DNA from: Pseudomonadota bacterium
GTDB lineage: Bacteria; Pseudomonadota; Gammaproteobacteria; Acidiferrobacterales; UBA6901
Direction: 5' to 3'
Length of the DNA stretch: 51,622 bases
Assembly: GCA_021785795.1 (NCBI GenBank)
Contig: JAJYEK010000012.1
Location: forward strand, 1 to 51,622
The notes beneath the pieces were generated by a model that did no database searches, was not told the origin of the DNA, and was given only the letters and a program-made list of their open reading frames with translations. Position 1 is the stretch's first letter. Every line of letters begins with the position of its first letter. This document shows, one piece after another, positions 49,581 through 51,622 of the stretch. Both the position numbers and the translations under genes were made by a program.

Positions 49581-49809
49581 AGAGGGCAGGATGCCTTGCG
49601 CTGAGCAGGGGGGCCGTCGCCTGCCGTCGCAGCGGTTCATCGGGACGTAACGCTGGCGTCATATTCCTGGTTTAAATTTCCGTGCGGCTCCGGGACCATC
49701 CGTGCCGGCAATGCCGGCTGAGGACAGCCGCGCGGCGTTTGCGCCGCTGTCTCCGTCCCCCCGCTGTGTCCGGACAGCCGCCGGACATCTCATCGACCCG
49801 GACAAATAC

Positions 49810-50505
49810 ATGAACTTCGATACCTTTCTGCAGGCGGCAAACTCGACCGGCGACATCGTTTATCTGCTGGCGGCGTTGCTCTTTATTGGCCTTACGATAG
49901 CACTGGAACGGACCTGGTATCTCAAGCGCGCCCTGGTAGCGGGAAACCGGATCATCGTCGATCTTGATCCGGTAAACCGGCTCGAGGCGCAGCAGCTTCG
50001 GGATCTTGCCGAGCGCAGCGGAAACTTGCCGTCCGCACGGGTGCTCACCGCCACTCTGCGGCACGATCTCGATCACGATTTTGAACGCCTCTCGGACCGC
50101 ATCGAAGAGGCGATATTGCGGGAAGCGCCCCGTATTGACCGACTTCTCTGGGTGCTCGACACGATTGTCACGCTTGCACCCCTGCTCGGTCTTCTGGGAA
50201 CGATTCTGGGCATGTTTAGCACGTTCCATGTGCTGTCGGGCAGTGCCGGGGCATCTCCCAAGGTGACCGGCGGCGTGGCCGAGGCGCTGCTCGCCACAGC
50301 CACCGGACTGTTTGTGGCCATCATCGGGCTCGTACTGTTCAACGGTCTCAACAATCGCGTGCGCACCATACTGCATCAGCTCGAAATTCTGAGAGTGATG
50401 ATCATTAACCGGATGTATCCGCACTACCGGGTTCCGCTGCAACCGAGCTCCCATGGTCGTGAACGCTCCAACGCGCCACGCGCCATCAGGGCCGGGGAAA
50501 TCTGA
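49810..50505 (+). CDS. exbB: MotA/TolQ/ExbB proton channel family protein
   Basis: 231 residues with three membrane helices (~15–35, ~115–137, ~160–182) and the ExbB/TolQ signature 'LLWVLDTIVTLAPLLGLLGT' followed by 'GMFSTFHVL', then 'EALLATATGLFVAIIGLVLF'. ATG 49810 (MNFDTFLQ) fits the family; the frame is open upstream without support. It forms a proton-driven motor with the ExbD protein that starts 1 bp after its stop. The 229 bp before it hold no gene. Confidence 0.9.
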   Translation: MNFDTFLQAANSTGDIVYLLAALLFIGLTIALERTWYLKRALVAGNRIIVDLDPVNRLEAQQLRDLAERSGNLPSARVLTATLRHDLDHDFERLSDRIEEAILREAPRIDRLLWVLDTIVTLAPLLGLLGTILGMFSTFHVLSGSAGASPKVTGGVAEALLATATGLFVAIIGLVLFNGLNNRVRTILHQLEILRVMIINRMYPHYRVPLQPSSHGRERSNAPRAIRAGEI

Positions 50506-50506
50506 C

Positions 50507-50899
50507 GTGCGCTACTTCGAGAGGAAGAAGGCCCGGATCGAAATAATTCCGATGATCGACATCATGTTTTTCCTGTTGGTCTTCTTCATCATGATCACGC
50601 TGCGCATGATTCCTTCATCCGGGCTCCCGACAAACCTTCCGCGCAGCTCCACAGCTACCTCGCTGCCCCATCCCAAAGTGCTGGTGGCACTGAGTCCGGA
50701 CGGCACCATCAGCGTGCATGGCCGTACACTCACGGCAGCAATGCTTACCGCATTTCTGGAGAGTCGTGATCCCACCCATGCAGTAGTCACGATCGAGGGC
50801 GCCAAACAGGCCTCTATCCAAAGTCTTATGGTGGTGATGGACGCCTGTCGCCACGCAGGAGTCATCCACATCGGTCTGGCAGCCCAGTCGAGCCACTGA
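50507..50899 (+). CDS. exbD: ExbD/TolR family biopolymer transport protein
   Basis: 130 residues with one N-terminal helix: 'IEIIPMIDIMFFLLVFFIM' carries the conserved Asp of the proton path. A periplasmic domain follows ('HPKVLVALSPDGTISVHG', 'SIQSLMVVMDACRHAGV'). GTG 50507 after GGGGAAA is the best start; ATG-like starts upstream lie within exbB. No tonB follows in the window. Confidence 0.9.
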   Translation: MRYFERKKARIEIIPMIDIMFFLLVFFIMITLRMIPSSGLPTNLPRSSTATSLPHPKVLVALSPDGTISVHGRTLTAAMLTAFLESRDPTHAVVTIEGAKQASIQSLMVVMDACRHAGVIHIGLAAQSSH

Positions 50900-51622
50900 C
50901 CCGGCGGCGCCTGTTTCCCCGGCGGGAACGGCCCACATTTCAGGACCTGAGGCCGACCATTTAAAGTCGTCGTCCCGCCAGCGCGGCTCCCAGGAGATGG
51001 CAAGCCGGATGCCTTTCGGCTCGCCGCGAGAGTTTCGATGCGGCGCGTCACAGCGCACCTACTTTGAAAGCGGACGCGGGCCGTGCGGGGTTGCCGCGCC
51101 GCTCGCGGGCGGTGATTAGGGCTGTGATGGCTGAAGGGCATGTTTCAGCTGTTCCGGCTCCTGTAGGTTTTGCGGCGGCAGTGGACAAGCGGGAGATGTC
51201 CTGCGGTGGGAGCGCGGGATAAGCTTTCTTCACTGCAGTCCGCCCTCGGGAAGGTCTCCAGCCAAGCTTCCAGACAACGACCTCTCTCCCTCCCTCCGGC
51301 GCCCTCCCGTTGGGTGTTCCAGTGGCCGCGAGGTTGCGCGCAGACCACAATATCGACGCCACCTGCTGTTCAAGACCTTTTACCGACCCGGCGGCTTCCG
51401 GGGGGGCAGGCCCGAGATAGGGAACGATCCGTTGCAGGATGAGGATGGCGCGCACGCCGGTGGCGGGATCCCTCCCGGGGTTTCTGCTGTAGCGGCGCAA
51501 CAGGGCATGAACGAAGGCAATAAACGCCCGATCGACCGCCTTGCGGATGTCCGCACGCAGGCGGTTGCCCTGCTCCAGTTGTGCATGCAGGACCGCACCG
51601 TCCGTTGTCTGGCGCAATGTGC
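50900..51622. other. Right-end stretch without a supported gene
   Basis: 723 bp. A minus-strand frame is open from 51617 to 51048. Its first ~70 codons ('LRADIRKAVDRAFIAFVHALL', 'VRAILILQRIVPYLGPA') look protein-like, the rest does not, so it may be the 3' part of a gene entering from the right or a decayed gene. The segment near 50930–50990 ('ATTTCAGGACCTGAGG', 'CCATTTAAAGTCGTCG') resembles transposon-end sequence but I cannot confirm it. Confidence 0.3.

Noticed and set aside
1..51622. tRNA, rRNA, CRISPR or complete insertion sequence
   Set aside because: No cloverleaf with T-loop GTTCRA signature, no spaced direct repeats and no transposase motif was found by reading either strand.

Overview
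The window is a piece of a high-GC Gammaproteobacterial chromosome. The evidence is gene order. A cytochrome c4 gene sits beside engB, which converges on polA, and polA is followed by a DUF2782 gene and a homoserine-kinase-fold gene. A rubredoxin/thiD/thiE/hemL neighbourhood, the tesA–ybbA divergent pair and the ATGA-coupled operons are also typical of this class. The genus cannot be fixed from sequence alone. No tRNA, rRNA, CRISPR array, complete insertion sequence or phage gene was seen.

Layout. 1–4.6 kb: a DUF45-type metallopeptidase (cut by the left edge) and rubredoxin on the minus strand, then hemH–thiD–thiE–hemL (haem and thiamine synthesis) on the plus strand, ending in a strong terminator. 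4.7–12.6 kb: a small unknown protein, dihaem cytochrome c4, engB, polA, a LOG-family protein, DUF2782, a ThrB-like protein that has lost its catalytic residues, and a membrane protein. 12.6–19.4 kb: a deacetylase, uvrD flanked by two degenerate GGDEF proteins, a PilZ protein and a small membrane protein. 19.3–22 kb: the modABC molybdate importer. 22.2–29.5 kb: an arsenic/sulfur-flavoured cluster (C_GCAxxG_C_C protein, ArsS radical SAM, disulfide oxidoreductase, class II amidotransferase, VTT–rhodanese fusion, sterol-desaturase-like protein, ArsR–rhodanese fusion) with two perfect operator-like palindromes. 29.6–30.7 kb: a secreted protein of unknown function coupled to a TlpA-like thioredoxin.

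30.9–43.5 kb is the most striking part. A single 2434-codon ORF joins a FixC-like flavoprotein, a FixX-like [4Fe-4S] segment, a degenerate acyl-CoA dehydrogenase half, a full acyl-CoA dehydrogenase with intact catalytic Glu, an EtfB-like segment and an EtfA segment. It is followed by thiolase, FadJ-type and acyl-CoA synthetase genes. The four polypeptides could carry out fatty-acid activation, all beta-oxidation steps and electron delivery to quinone.

43.5–51.6 kb: prmB, an Old Yellow Enzyme, tesA, the ybbA–ybbP transporter pair and an ExbB/ExbD pair. The last 0.7 kb has no gene I can support.
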